Shown: positions 1 through 6,020 of the stretch, one piece after another
Position numbering within the stretch: position 1 is the stretch's first letter
How the letters are laid out: the number at the start of each line of letters is the position of its first letter
Source: an uncultured Desulfobacterales bacterium
GTDB lineage: Bacteria; Desulfobacterota; Desulfobacteria; Desulfobacterales; JAFDCJ01
Assembly: GCA_945787595.1 (NCBI GenBank)
Contig: CALZJV010000089.1
Coordinates: 19,451 to 25,517, forward strand
DNA: 6,067 nucleotides
Reading direction: 5' to 3'
Position numbers and translations under genes: made by a program
Notes under the pieces: generated by a model
What the model was told of the DNA's origin: nothing
Databases searched by the model: none
Seen by the model: the letters and a program-made list of their open reading frames with translations, nothing else

Positions 1-435
1 ATCGCCGGGTTCGAGCCGGCTGATATTCTGCAGGCTATCGGCTTGCTGGTTGAGCAAATTGAAAGCGGGAAGCCCGCCTTGGAGAATGCTTATCAACGGG
101 CGGTGACACTCGCAGGAAATACCAAGGCCCAAAAATTACTGGATGATGTGTTTAAGCCCGCCGATGTTTGCTGGCGTGCCATTGGGGTGATTCCGCAAAG
201 CGGTCTGAAGATTCGTAAAAAATATGAACGCTACGATGCGGAAACCATATTTGATATCCAGGTCGACGATTCGGTGGATCCCAGGGGTTGTGCCTGCGGT
301 GAGATTCTAATCGGCACAAAAACACCGCCGGAATGTCCTCTTTACAAAACAGTCTGCACTCCCATCGATCCGGTGGGACCCTGTATGGTATCGACGGAGG
401 GTACCTGTGCAGCCTACTATAAGTATCACATTTGA
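1..435 (+). CDS. hypD: HypD, hydrogenase Fe-cyanide/CO maturation factor (3' part, 5' end outside window)
   Basis: HypD is an iron-sulfur scaffold that works with HypC to assemble the Fe(CN)2CO moiety of [NiFe] hydrogenases in the cytoplasm; it receives cyanide from HypE. The frame is open from base 1, so the first visible ATG at 43 is internal; the 144 codons seen are the C-terminal part of a protein usually about 360-370 residues long. Family hallmarks are visible: an opening GFEPADIL motif, the stretch FKPADVCWRAIGVIPQSGL, and the cysteine-rich tail with GCACGEIL, then ECPLY, CTP, GPCMVSTEG and CAAYY. These cysteines include the ligands of the [4Fe-4S] cluster known for the family, and none looks missing. 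The stop is TGA at 433-435. hypE follows after 176 bp, a long gap for a hyp operon, filled with heptad repeats whose first unit overlaps the hypD stop. Identification is secure. Confidence 0.97.
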   Translation: MAGFEPADILQAIGLLVEQIESGKPALENAYQRAVTLAGNTKAQKLLDDVFKPADVCWRAIGVIPQSGLKIRKKYERYDAETIFDIQVDDSVDPRGCACGEILIGTKTPPECPLYKTVCTPIDPVGPCMVSTEGTCAAYYKYHI

Positions 436-566
436 ATGCGGAATGCGGAATTCGGAAGGCGGAAAGTAAGGGCATGGCGCAAAGGGCAGAGGGCAGAGGG
501 CATGGTGCATAGAGCGTAGGGCATGGAGCGGAGAGCAAAGCGCATGGGGCAGAGGGCACAGGGCCG
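434..566. repeat. Degenerate heptanucleotide tandem array, 19 units
   Basis: The spacer between hypD and hypE can be cut into 19 consecutive 7-bp units with no insertion or deletion. The first four are GAATGCG, GAATGCG, GAATTCG and GAAGGCG; GAAAGTA is a transition unit; from 469 on the units follow AGGGCAT/AGGGCAG with variants such as GGTGCAT, AGAGCGT and GGAGCGG. Two unit families are therefore joined in one phase. The first unit begins on the second base of the hypD TGA. Short heptad tandem repeats between genes are known in other bacteria (for example the STRR sequences of filamentous cyanobacteria); the function here is unknown. Minus-strand open frames through this stretch are by-products of the repeat. 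Confidence 0.9.
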
Positions 567-611
567 GAAGCTGTTGGCGAAACTTATCAACGATCCAAAC
601 GATACTTTATT

Positions 612-1622
612 ATGAAACCCGACAAAATTTTATTAGACCATGGTAGCGGGGGCAAGATTTCCCATGATCTGACCACGGGCATGCTGCTGCCCATTTTTGA
701 CAACCCGATTCTGGCGCAGCTAAATGACGGTGCCATATTTGAACTCGAAGGGATGAGGCTCGCTTTTTCAACAGACTCCTATACGGTGGATCCCATTTTT
801 TTCCCTGGCGGCAATATTGGTGATTTGGCTATTAATGGAACCGTCAATGACGTCGCGATGTGCGGCGGCGATCCGGTTTATTTGAGCGTCGGTCTGATCA
901 TCGAAGAAGGGTTTTCGATGACGGATCTTGAGAAGATACTCAGCGAAATGGGCAAGGCCGCCGAAACCGCCGGGGTAACGGTCGTTACAGGAGATACCAA
1001 GGTCGTGCCCAAAGGCGCGGTTGATAAGATCTTTATCAACACATCCGGGATCGGTTTGATACCGCCAAATGTCGATATCGCCAGTCACCATGCAAAGCCC
1101 GGTGATCAAATTATCCTGAGCGGCACTATTGCGGACCACGGCATCACCATATTGACCCGGCGGGAGGGACTTTCATTTGAAAGCGGCATCACCAGCGATA
1201 CGGCCCCGCTAAACCACATGGTCAAACAAATGCTGACCGCCGGCCAGGGACTCCGCGTGCTGCGGGACCCCACCCGGGGAGGGGTGGGTACGGCATTAAA
1301 TGAAATTGCCGACAAATCAAAAATGGGCATAAAAATATACGAAGAGAAAATCCCATTGAAAAAAGAGGTTGCCGCGGCCTGTGAGCTTTTAGGTTTCGAT
1401 CCGCTGTACCTGGCCAATGAAGGGAAATTGCTCGCCTTTGTCTCAGCGAAAGATGCCGCTGCAGTGCTGGCCGCGATACAGACGAACCCTTACGGAAAAG
1501 ATGCCGTCGTGATTGGCGAGGTGGTTGAAGATCACATCGGTAAAGTAATTTTAGAGACCCGTATCGGCGGGATGCGGATTGTGGATATGCTGGCGGGGGA
1601 GCAGTTGCCGAGGATATGCTAG
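612..1622 (+). CDS. hypE: HypE, carbamoyl dehydratase that makes the hydrogenase cyanide ligands
   Basis: HypE accepts a carbamoyl group from HypF on its C-terminal cysteine and dehydrates it with ATP to a thiocyanate, which supplies the CN ligands to iron on HypC-HypD. The 336-residue length is normal for the family. Visible hallmarks are LLDHGSGGK near residues 7-15, the ATP-binding AIRS/PurM-like N-domain with STDSYTVDP and GDLAINGTVNDVAMCGGDP, then VVTGDTKVVPKG, the RDPTRGGVGTALNEIA motif of the C-domain, and the terminal PRIC in which C336 is the catalytic cysteine. The start at 612 places the GSGGK motif at the usual distance from the N-terminus; the frame remains open upstream through the repeat array, but that part has no HypE character. 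No Shine-Dalgarno sequence is visible before the ATG. The neighbour hypD is its direct partner, so co-transcription is likely despite the long spacer. Confidence 0.98.
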   Translation: MKPDKILLDHGSGGKISHDLTTGMLLPIFDNPILAQLNDGAIFELEGMRLAFSTDSYTVDPIFFPGGNIGDLAINGTVNDVAMCGGDPVYLSVGLIIEEGFSMTDLEKILSEMGKAAETAGVTVVTGDTKVVPKGAVDKIFINTSGIGLIPPNVDIASHHAKPGDQIILSGTIADHGITILTRREGLSFESGITSDTAPLNHMVKQMLTAGQGLRVLRDPTRGGVGTALNEIADKSKMGIKIYEEKIPLKKEVAAACELLGFDPLYLANEGKLLAFVSAKDAAAVLAAIQTNPYGKDAVVIGEVVEDHIGKVILETRIGGMRIVDMLAGEQLPRIC

Positions 1623-1678
1623 CGAGCATGGGGCAGAGGGCATGGGGCAAAGGGCATAGGGCATGGAGCATAGAGCCA
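1623..1678. repeat. Degenerate heptanucleotide tandem array, 8 units, directly after hypE
   Basis: Eight 7-bp units in exact phase: CGAGCAT, GGGGCAG, AGGGCAT, GGGGCAA, AGGGCAT, AGGGCAT, GGAGCAT and AGAGCCA. They belong to the same AGGGCAT family as the second part of the hypD-hypE array. The array starts at the base after the hypE TAG stop, so it lies in the presumed 3' untranslated region. No T-rich terminator tract follows it. Confidence 0.85.
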
Positions 1679-1734
1679 TAAGAGCTAAGTTATTATTACG
1701 CCGGGGGACGTTGGAAAGTTTTCTGAAAAAAAAT

Positions 1735-1906
1735 GAACATCGAACATCGAACGTCCAACATCGAATGTTGAATGGGAAAAGATGAAGAAAAAGAATTAGT
1801 CATTCAAGGTTGACATCGGATATTTGAAAACAAATAAAATCAAATTGCGGAGCGGAGCGACATCATTATTCGATGTTCAACGTTGGACGTTCAATGTTCG
1901 ATGTTC
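1735..1906. repeat. Palindromic repeat element with heptad arms (39-bp arms, 94-bp centre)
   Basis: The left arm, 1735-1773, and the right arm, 1868-1906, are inverted copies matching at 33 of 39 positions; all six differences are transitions. Each arm is itself a run of 7-bp units, GAACATC/GAACGTC/CAACATC on the left and TTCGATG/TTCAACG/TTGGACG on the right. The 94-bp centre carries a purine-rich block, GGAGCGGAGCGACA at 1849-1862, just before the right arm. A related block occurs in the element at 3045-3168. The structure has no transposase gene and resembles a small non-autonomous or REP/MITE-like intergenic repeat. As RNA it could form a long stem, but no U tract follows, so a simple terminator is unlikely. 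No target-site duplication is evident. Confidence 0.8.
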
Positions 1907-1920
1907 AGTCAGTTGGACAT

Positions 1921-1952
1921 TTGACCTTCATCATGCATAACAACCATATACT
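1921..1952 (+). promoter_or_regulatory. Possible sigma-70-type promoter for apbE (weak)
   Basis: TTGACC at 1921-1926 and TATACT at 1947-1952 resemble -35 and -10 boxes and lie just upstream of the apbE start at 1977. The 20-nt spacer is longer than the usual 16-18, so this is only a candidate. It would give a leader of about 15-20 nt. It sits immediately right of the palindromic element. Confidence 0.22.
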
Positions 1953-1976
1953 GCCTAAATGTGACCTGCAAACCAT

Positions 1977-2999
1977 ATGACCAGGATCGTAATATCTTTT
2001 ATTATTGCTACCTCATTATGTTTTCTATCTTCTGGATGTGAAGGTAAGCGAGAACACCTGATCCAGGGCCGTACGATGGGGACGACCTATCAAATTAAGA
2101 TTGTTACCGGTTACTTTCAAGGTATTTCAGGGCTGAAAGATAAAATCGAAAAGCGGCTTGAGGAAATCAACGCCGCCATGTCTACCTATCAAAAGGACAG
2201 CGAAATCCGCCGGTTTAATGATTTAAAACAAACCGGCAGAAAATTTAAAATCTCGGATGATTTTTACCGGGTGATGAAAACAGCACAAGCCATCCACCGA
2301 CTTTCCGACGGTGCCTGGGACGGCACGGTCAATCCGTTGGTGGATCTTTGGGGCTTCGGGCGCGGAGGACTGAAGAACAAGGTCCCGATGGAATCCGCAA
2401 TTTCTGCGATTTTGCCGAATATCGGTTTCGAGAATATTGAAGTTCTGAAACCCGGAGTTCTACTAAAAAAGCGCGCCGCCGTGACCCTGGATCTCTCTTC
2501 AATCGCCAAGGGCTATGGGGTGGATAAGGTTGCAGATATCATTCGAGAAGAAGGATTTCATAACTATCTGGTTGAAATTGGCGGGGAAGTATTTGCATCC
2601 GGGTACCGTAAGGATGGCAAGCTCTGGCGCATCGGTATTAATCGGCCCCAAACCGACGCCTCCTTGGATGAAGTGTATAAAGTCGTCAATTTACATAACA
2701 AGGCCTTCGCCACCAGTGGCGACTACCGCCAATTTTTTGTGGTCGATGGAATCCGCTACGCCCACATCATCGATCCCCGAACCGGATATCCGATTTCCAA
2801 CGGCGTGGCGAGCGTCACCATTATTGCCGACACCTGCACCTTTGCAGATGGGCTGGCAACCGCGATAATGGTTATGGGGCCTGACAAAGGACTTGATTTG
2901 ATCAACCGCCTCGATGCAGTTGAAGGCCTGATTATAGTTGAACAGCTGGATGGCAGTTTGGCTGATTTTTATTCCAACGGATTTGACGTTCTAAAATAG
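1977..2999 (+). CDS. apbE: ApbE-family FAD:protein FMN transferase, predicted lipoprotein
   Basis: ApbE enzymes cleave FAD in a Mg2+-dependent reaction and attach FMN covalently to a threonine of target flavoproteins such as Rnf or Nqr subunits, on the outer face of the cytoplasmic membrane. The 340-residue protein starts with a basic residue and a hydrophobic stretch ending in LSSGC, with C21 the likely lipidated cysteine; the lipobox is slightly non-canonical because leucine is at -4. Family motifs follow in order: GRTMGTTY (31-38), MSTYQKDSEIRRFN (68-81), DGTVNPLVDLWGFG (115-128), DLSSIAKGYGVD (172-183), EIGGEV (200-205), ATSGDYRQFF (245-254), HIIDPRTGYP (263-272) and ADGLATA (290-296), where D291 and T295 lie in the expected metal site. 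ATG 1977 is the first start after an in-frame stop at 1962; no Shine-Dalgarno is visible. No target flavoprotein gene lies nearby. The gene stands alone between two repeat elements. Confidence 0.96.
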   Translation: MTRIVISFIIATSLCFLSSGCEGKREHLIQGRTMGTTYQIKIVTGYFQGISGLKDKIEKRLEEINAAMSTYQKDSEIRRFNDLKQTGRKFKISDDFYRVMKTAQAIHRLSDGAWDGTVNPLVDLWGFGRGGLKNKVPMESAISAILPNIGFENIEVLKPGVLLKKRAAVTLDLSSIAKGYGVDKVADIIREEGFHNYLVEIGGEVFASGYRKDGKLWRIGINRPQTDASLDEVYKVVNLHNKAFATSGDYRQFFVVDGIRYAHIIDPRTGYPISNGVASVTIIADTCTFADGLATAIMVMGPDKGLDLINRLDAVEGLIIVEQLDGSLADFYSNGFDVLK

Positions 3000-3044
3000 A
3001 CAGCGATTCTTGGGTTGACTTAGACCCTACCCGGACAAGCCGGA

Positions 3045-3168
3045 ATTGAATATTGACGATTGATGATTGAAGATTTGCTGTATCGCTTTGCTCTGTCTTT
3101 TCAACTTAAATCGATAGCATTCCTCTCCGAGCCGTAGGATCTACGAGCCGGAGGCTAAAATATTCAAT
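3045..3168. repeat. Second inverted-repeat element with heptads, downstream of apbE
   Basis: ATTGAATATT at 3045-3054 and AATATTCAAT at 3159-3168 form a perfect 10-bp inverted repeat bounding the element. The left end is a heptad run at 3046-3073: TTGAATA, TTGACGA, TTGATGA, TTGAAGA. Next to it, on the minus strand, is GAGCAAAGCGATA (3081-3093), which matches 10 of 13 bases of GAGCGGAGCGACA (1850-1862) in the element upstream of apbE; the differences are transitions and the distance from block to heptads is 6-7 nt in both. The two elements therefore look related and lie in opposite orientations. A hairpin at 3125-3153 lies inside. Confidence 0.6.
3125..3153. repeat. Interrupted hairpin inside the second element
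   Basis: CTCCG at 3125-3129 pairs with CGGAG at 3149-3153, and CGTAG at 3133-3137 pairs with CTACG at 3141-3145 around a GAT loop; a 3-nt internal mismatch separates the two stems. The same stretch also contains two direct copies of CGAGCCG. No T run follows it, so it is not a convincing terminator of apbE. Confidence 0.5.
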
Positions 3169-3177
3169 CTGGCTATA

Positions 3178-3190
3178 GCATGAATCATGC
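3178..3190. repeat. Small perfect hairpin
   Basis: GCATG and CATGC form a 5-bp stem around an AAT loop, ten bases outside the second element. It may be part of the same repeat or chance. No poly-T follows. Confidence 0.3.
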
Positions 3191-3254
3191 GCAAACATTA
3201 TGTGATTTCAATAAATAGGTACTAAACTGAAAAAGATTAACAAATGATGATAAT

Positions 3255-3322
3255 AGCCACTATAATCATGAATAAACACGAAACATTATTTCTTTTTTTT
3301 GTGCTTTCGTGTCTTAGTGGCT
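3255..3322. repeat. Nested inverted repeat, third spacer element
   Basis: AGCCACTA at 3255-3262 is complementary to TAGTGGCT at 3315-3322, and inside it ACACGAAA at 3276-3283 is complementary to TTTCGTGT at 3305-3312, with a 21-nt loop that contains a run of eight T. Both paired segments are perfect, but the spacing between them differs on the two sides (13 versus 2 nt). It differs in sequence from the heptad elements. It could be another dispersed intergenic repeat; there is no coding content. Confidence 0.6.
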
Positions 3323-3602
3323 CAACTTTTACCTATTTTTTACCCAGAGTCAAGCGCTTGTTATTTTTGTTCGTTTGAAGTACTCAAAGCTCACATCTTC
3401 CCAACAATTCAGCAAATCCACCTCATTGACATTGCAGACCACCCACCTTATTTTCCTAATGATATTTAAACCGAAATTGAGTTTTTTTACTCGATCCGGC
3501 CATACCTCAGCCTAAAAAATTGCTCAAACCAGGTTGAATCCAACTTTATAAATCTAAACCGGACGAGATGAACAGGTCTGATCTTATCATAGAAATACTA
3601 CC
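3323..3602. other. AT-rich spacer upstream of rimO
   Basis: Apart from the minus-strand open frame and the CAAGCGCTTG palindrome at 3351-3360, I find no RNA gene, convincing promoter or riboswitch here. GAGT and ACTC around a T5 loop at 3479-3491 would make only a 4-bp hairpin. TTGAAT (3534) and TATAAA (3547) are too close together to be a standard promoter pair. The rimO promoter presumably lies in this region but cannot be placed. Confidence 0.4.
3350..3511 (-). other. Minus-strand open frame of 53 codons, possible gene remnant
   Basis: Read on the minus strand, a stop-to-stop frame runs from just after a TAG at 3512-3514 to a TGA at 3350-3352. It contains protein-like segments such as AEVWPDRVKKLNFG, WVVCNVNEVDLLNCWEDV and SFEYFKRTKITSA. 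It lacks an ATG; the only alternative start I noticed is an internal GTG that would leave about 30 residues. I do not recognise a family. It could be the decayed C-terminal end of a gene, part of a dispersed repeat, or chance in AT-rich DNA. A 10-bp perfect palindrome, CAAGCGCTTG (3351-3360), covers its last codons. Confidence 0.2.
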
Positions 3603-4952
3603 ATGAATCTTTATTTTGAAAGCCTGGGTTGCGCCAGAAATCAGGTCGACAGCGAAATTATGATCGGACGGCTGAAAAAAGCTGGGTGGAACCTTACGGA
3701 TGACCCTGCAGAGGCCGAAACCATCGTGGTGAATACCTGCAGTTTCATCGAAGATGCTGTCCAGGAGTCCATCGATGTCATTTTAGAATTGGCGGGATAC
3801 AAGAAAGAAGGGATCTGCAACCGTTTGGTGGTGGCCGGCTGTCTTCCTGAGCGTTACCGTGAGGAAATTTTACAATCCTTGCCGGAAGTGGACGTTTTTT
3901 TGGGTACCGGGGCCTTCGATCAAATCGTCAAAGCCGCTGCGGAGCCGCAGTTTTCGCATCAGTGCTTGCTACCGGATCCGGATTTGATATCGGGCCGCGA
4001 AAAAGATTCCCCGCGGGATTTAATTTTGCCCCATTTAGCCTACCTCAAGGTTGCAGAAGGCTGCAGCAAGACGTGCACATATTGCATTATTCCCAAGCTA
4101 CGCGGACGGCAAAAAAGCCGTCCGCCGGGAGATATCATTTCCGAAGCACGGGGGCTATTGGCAGCCGGTGTCAAGGAACTGGTGCTGGTGGCACAGGATA
4201 CGACTGCCTACGGGAAGGATTTAACACCTGCGGCAAATCTGAGCCGCCTCGTGGACGATCTTGCCGTTATCGGTGCTGATGATCAATGGGGCACCGCAAA
4301 ACCCTGGTTCAGGGTGCTTTACGGGCATCCGGAAAGCATCGAAGACTCTTTTATTGATACCGTTGGCTCCCATCCAAACCTGTGTCCCTATTTTGATATT
4401 CCCATTCAACATGTGAGCCCCGGCATTTTAAATCGCATGGGCCGCCGGTACAACCGGGATGAACTCTACCGTCTGTTTGATCGAATCCGTGTGCAGGTCC
4501 CGGCTGCTGTGTTACGGACCACCATCATTGTAGGCTTCCCGGGAGAAAGCGATAAGGATTTTGATCAGCTTTTGAAATTTATCGAGGATGTGAAGTTTGA
4601 TCATCTGGGTGTTTTTGTCTATTCGGATTCCGATGATCTCGCCTCCCATCGGTTATCCGATCACATTCCGGGTGCCGTGGCCACCGGCCGTTACCACCAG
4701 CTCATGTCTGCTCAGTCTGAAATTTCGTCCGGAAATAATCAGAAATACATCGGTAAAACCCTGAAGGTCCTGGTGGAGGAATTTCTGGAGAACCAGCTTT
4801 TTGCCGGGCGCACGAACTTTCAGGCCCCGGAGGTGGATGGGATATCCTATATTAATACCGAACAATCACCTTTTAAATTGAAAATCGGCAGCTTTACTGA
4901 TATGCGAGTGACGGATGCTATGGAATATGATCTTATGGGAGTGGCGGCATGA
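3603..4952 (+). CDS. rimO: RimO, ribosomal protein S12 (Asp) methylthiotransferase
   Basis: RimO is a radical-SAM enzyme with two [4Fe-4S] clusters that adds a methylthio group to the beta-carbon of a conserved aspartate in ribosomal protein S12. The 449-residue protein has all three domains. The N-terminal methylthiotransferase domain carries the auxiliary-cluster cysteines C10 (SLGCARNQVDSE), C46 (VVNTCSF) and C80 (VVAGCLPE). The radical-SAM core has C154, C158 and C161 in EGCSKTCTYCIIPKLRGRQ. The C-terminal TRAM domain includes GRTNFQAPEVDG and ends in YDLMG. The SLGCARN motif and the APEVDG tail favour RimO over the tRNA enzyme MiaB, which has a GCQMN-type motif. ATG 3603 is the only standard start after the in-frame TGA at 3579; there is no clear Shine-Dalgarno. 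The stop overlaps the next gene by ATGA, so the two are probably one transcript with coupled translation. Confidence 0.97.
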   Translation: MNLYFESLGCARNQVDSEIMIGRLKKAGWNLTDDPAEAETIVVNTCSFIEDAVQESIDVILELAGYKKEGICNRLVVAGCLPERYREEILQSLPEVDVFLGTGAFDQIVKAAAEPQFSHQCLLPDPDLISGREKDSPRDLILPHLAYLKVAEGCSKTCTYCIIPKLRGRQKSRPPGDIISEARGLLAAGVKELVLVAQDTTAYGKDLTPAANLSRLVDDLAVIGADDQWGTAKPWFRVLYGHPESIEDSFIDTVGSHPNLCPYFDIPIQHVSPGILNRMGRRYNRDELYRLFDRIRVQVPAAVLRTTIIVGFPGESDKDFDQLLKFIEDVKFDHLGVFVYSDSDDLASHRLSDHIPGAVATGRYHQLMSAQSEISSGNNQKYIGKTLKVLVEEFLENQLFAGRTNFQAPEVDGISYINTEQSPFKLKIGSFTDMRVTDAMEYDLMGVAA

Positions 4953-5929
4953 ATGATCTGAAGCACAGGATCTTCACAGCAGTTAAAGATGATCTGGTTG
5001 ATATCGAAAAAGCCCTTGCCGATAATTTGAATCCTTATCTGGATCTGGTTTCCGACGTGGCCGGTCACATTCTTTTCAGCGGAGGGAAACGGTTGCGTCC
5101 CTTGTTAATGGTGCTCTCAGCCCGGCTTTGCGGCTATAACGGCGACTATGAAAAGACTTTTTCGACCGCCTTGGAATATCTGCATGCTGCAACCCTGCTG
5201 CATGATGATCTGGTAGACGAAGCCTCGCTGCGACGGGGAAAACCGGTGGCGCATTCAAAATGGGGTAATTCCATTGCCGTCCTGGTAGGAGATTACCTGT
5301 TGGCCCGGGCCTTGTCAATTTCGGCCGGAACGGGGCGACTCCGGATTGTTCAAATTCTGGCGGGACTTACTGAAAACATGTCCCAGGGTGAGGTTCACCA
5401 GCTGATGCGAAAAGGTGACATCAGTCTGACGGAAGACGAGTACAAGGACATTATCCGCCGCAAAACCGCCGTGCTCTTTGAAGCCGCCTGTCGCGTTAGT
5501 GCCATTATAGCGGATGCAACCGAGGAACAAGAAAGGGCCCTTGCTGAATACGGATATAACCTTGGGATCGCTTTCCAGATGGCCGATGACCTGTTTGATT
5601 ATACCCTGCAGACTTCCGAATTCGGCAAGGAGGTCGGGGCTGATCTCAGAGAGGGAAAATTAACCCTGCCGGTTATTTACGCGTTGCAGCAAGCGCAGTC
5701 CGGCGACCGGGAATTAATGATAAAGATAATCCAGGACCAGGGCTTTTCTGAAGCAGATTTTAAAACCCTGACTGATTTGCTGGAAAAATACGGTGGACTG
5801 ACTTATACCCAAAATCTGGCGGCGACTTATCTTGATACTGCTAAAAAGGCTTTGACTGTATTTGATTCCTCCCCGACCAAAGAAACGATGATGGATATTG
5901 CGGAATATGTTCTGGCTCGCGATGCATAA
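4949..5929 (+). CDS. ispB: Long-chain (E)-polyprenyl diphosphate synthase, IspB-like
   Basis: This trans-prenyltransferase condenses isopentenyl diphosphate onto an allylic primer to build the isoprenoid tail of the respiratory quinone, probably menaquinone in this kind of organism. The 326-residue length is typical. Motifs in order: GGKRLRP (45-51, isopentenyl diphosphate binding), the first aspartate-rich motif DDLVD (86-90) followed by RRGKP, GDYLLARAL (114-122), the conserved RRKTA near K172, and the second aspartate-rich motif DDLFD (213-217) in GIAFQMADDLFDY. Small residues A81 and T82 before the first motif fit a long-chain enzyme rather than a farnesyl or geranylgeranyl synthase, though exact chain length cannot be read from sequence. 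The ATG overlaps the rimO stop as ATGA, with GGGAG upstream as a plausible ribosome site. The link to rimO looks transcriptional rather than functional. No terminator is evident downstream. Confidence 0.92.
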   Translation: MNDLKHRIFTAVKDDLVDIEKALADNLNPYLDLVSDVAGHILFSGGKRLRPLLMVLSARLCGYNGDYEKTFSTALEYLHAATLLHDDLVDEASLRRGKPVAHSKWGNSIAVLVGDYLLARALSISAGTGRLRIVQILAGLTENMSQGEVHQLMRKGDISLTEDEYKDIIRRKTAVLFEAACRVSAIIADATEEQERALAEYGYNLGIAFQMADDLFDYTLQTSEFGKEVGADLREGKLTLPVIYALQQAQSGDRELMIKIIQDQGFSEADFKTLTDLLEKYGGLTYTQNLAATYLDTAKKALTVFDSSPTKETMMDIAEYVLARDA

Positions 5930-6020
5930 TGGCGAAGATCTTTATCCTTGATTCGAAGAGATTTTTCATTTATTGGGTATTTGCGCTTAAAGATTCTACC
6001 AGACACGGGGGATAGACGGT

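Noticed and set aside
152..559. Minus-strand open frames covering the hypD end and its 3' spacer
   Set aside because: They are antisense to clear HypD coding sequence, and their Pro/Cys/Ala-rich N-terminal part is just the translation of the 7-bp repeat.
1222..1671. Minus-strand open frame across the end of hypE and the second heptad array
   Set aside because: Antisense to well-supported hypE, and its N-terminus is repeat-derived.
434..1678. CRISPR array
   Set aside because: Units are only 7 bp, contiguous and degenerate, with no spacers and no cas genes.
1782..1940. Small + strand gene inside the palindromic element
   Set aside because: The ATG at 1782 is followed by a stop after five codons; the open part that follows has no start and encodes repeat-derived residues from the right arm.
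2515..2868. Alternative-frame + strand open frame inside apbE
   Set aside because: It overlaps the motif-rich part of ApbE and has no recognisable domain.
3000..3060. Intrinsic terminator after apbE
   Set aside because: CCGG-ACAAG-CCGG at 3031-3043 is only a 4-bp stem and has no following T tract.
3534..3552. TTGAAT and TATAAA as a rimO promoter
   Set aside because: The spacer is only 7 nt, far from the 16-18 nt needed.
5929..6015. 28-codon frame starting in the prenyl synthase stop (TAATG)
   Set aside because: The overlap is tempting, but the peptide has no recognisable character and no dedicated ribosome site; probably chance.
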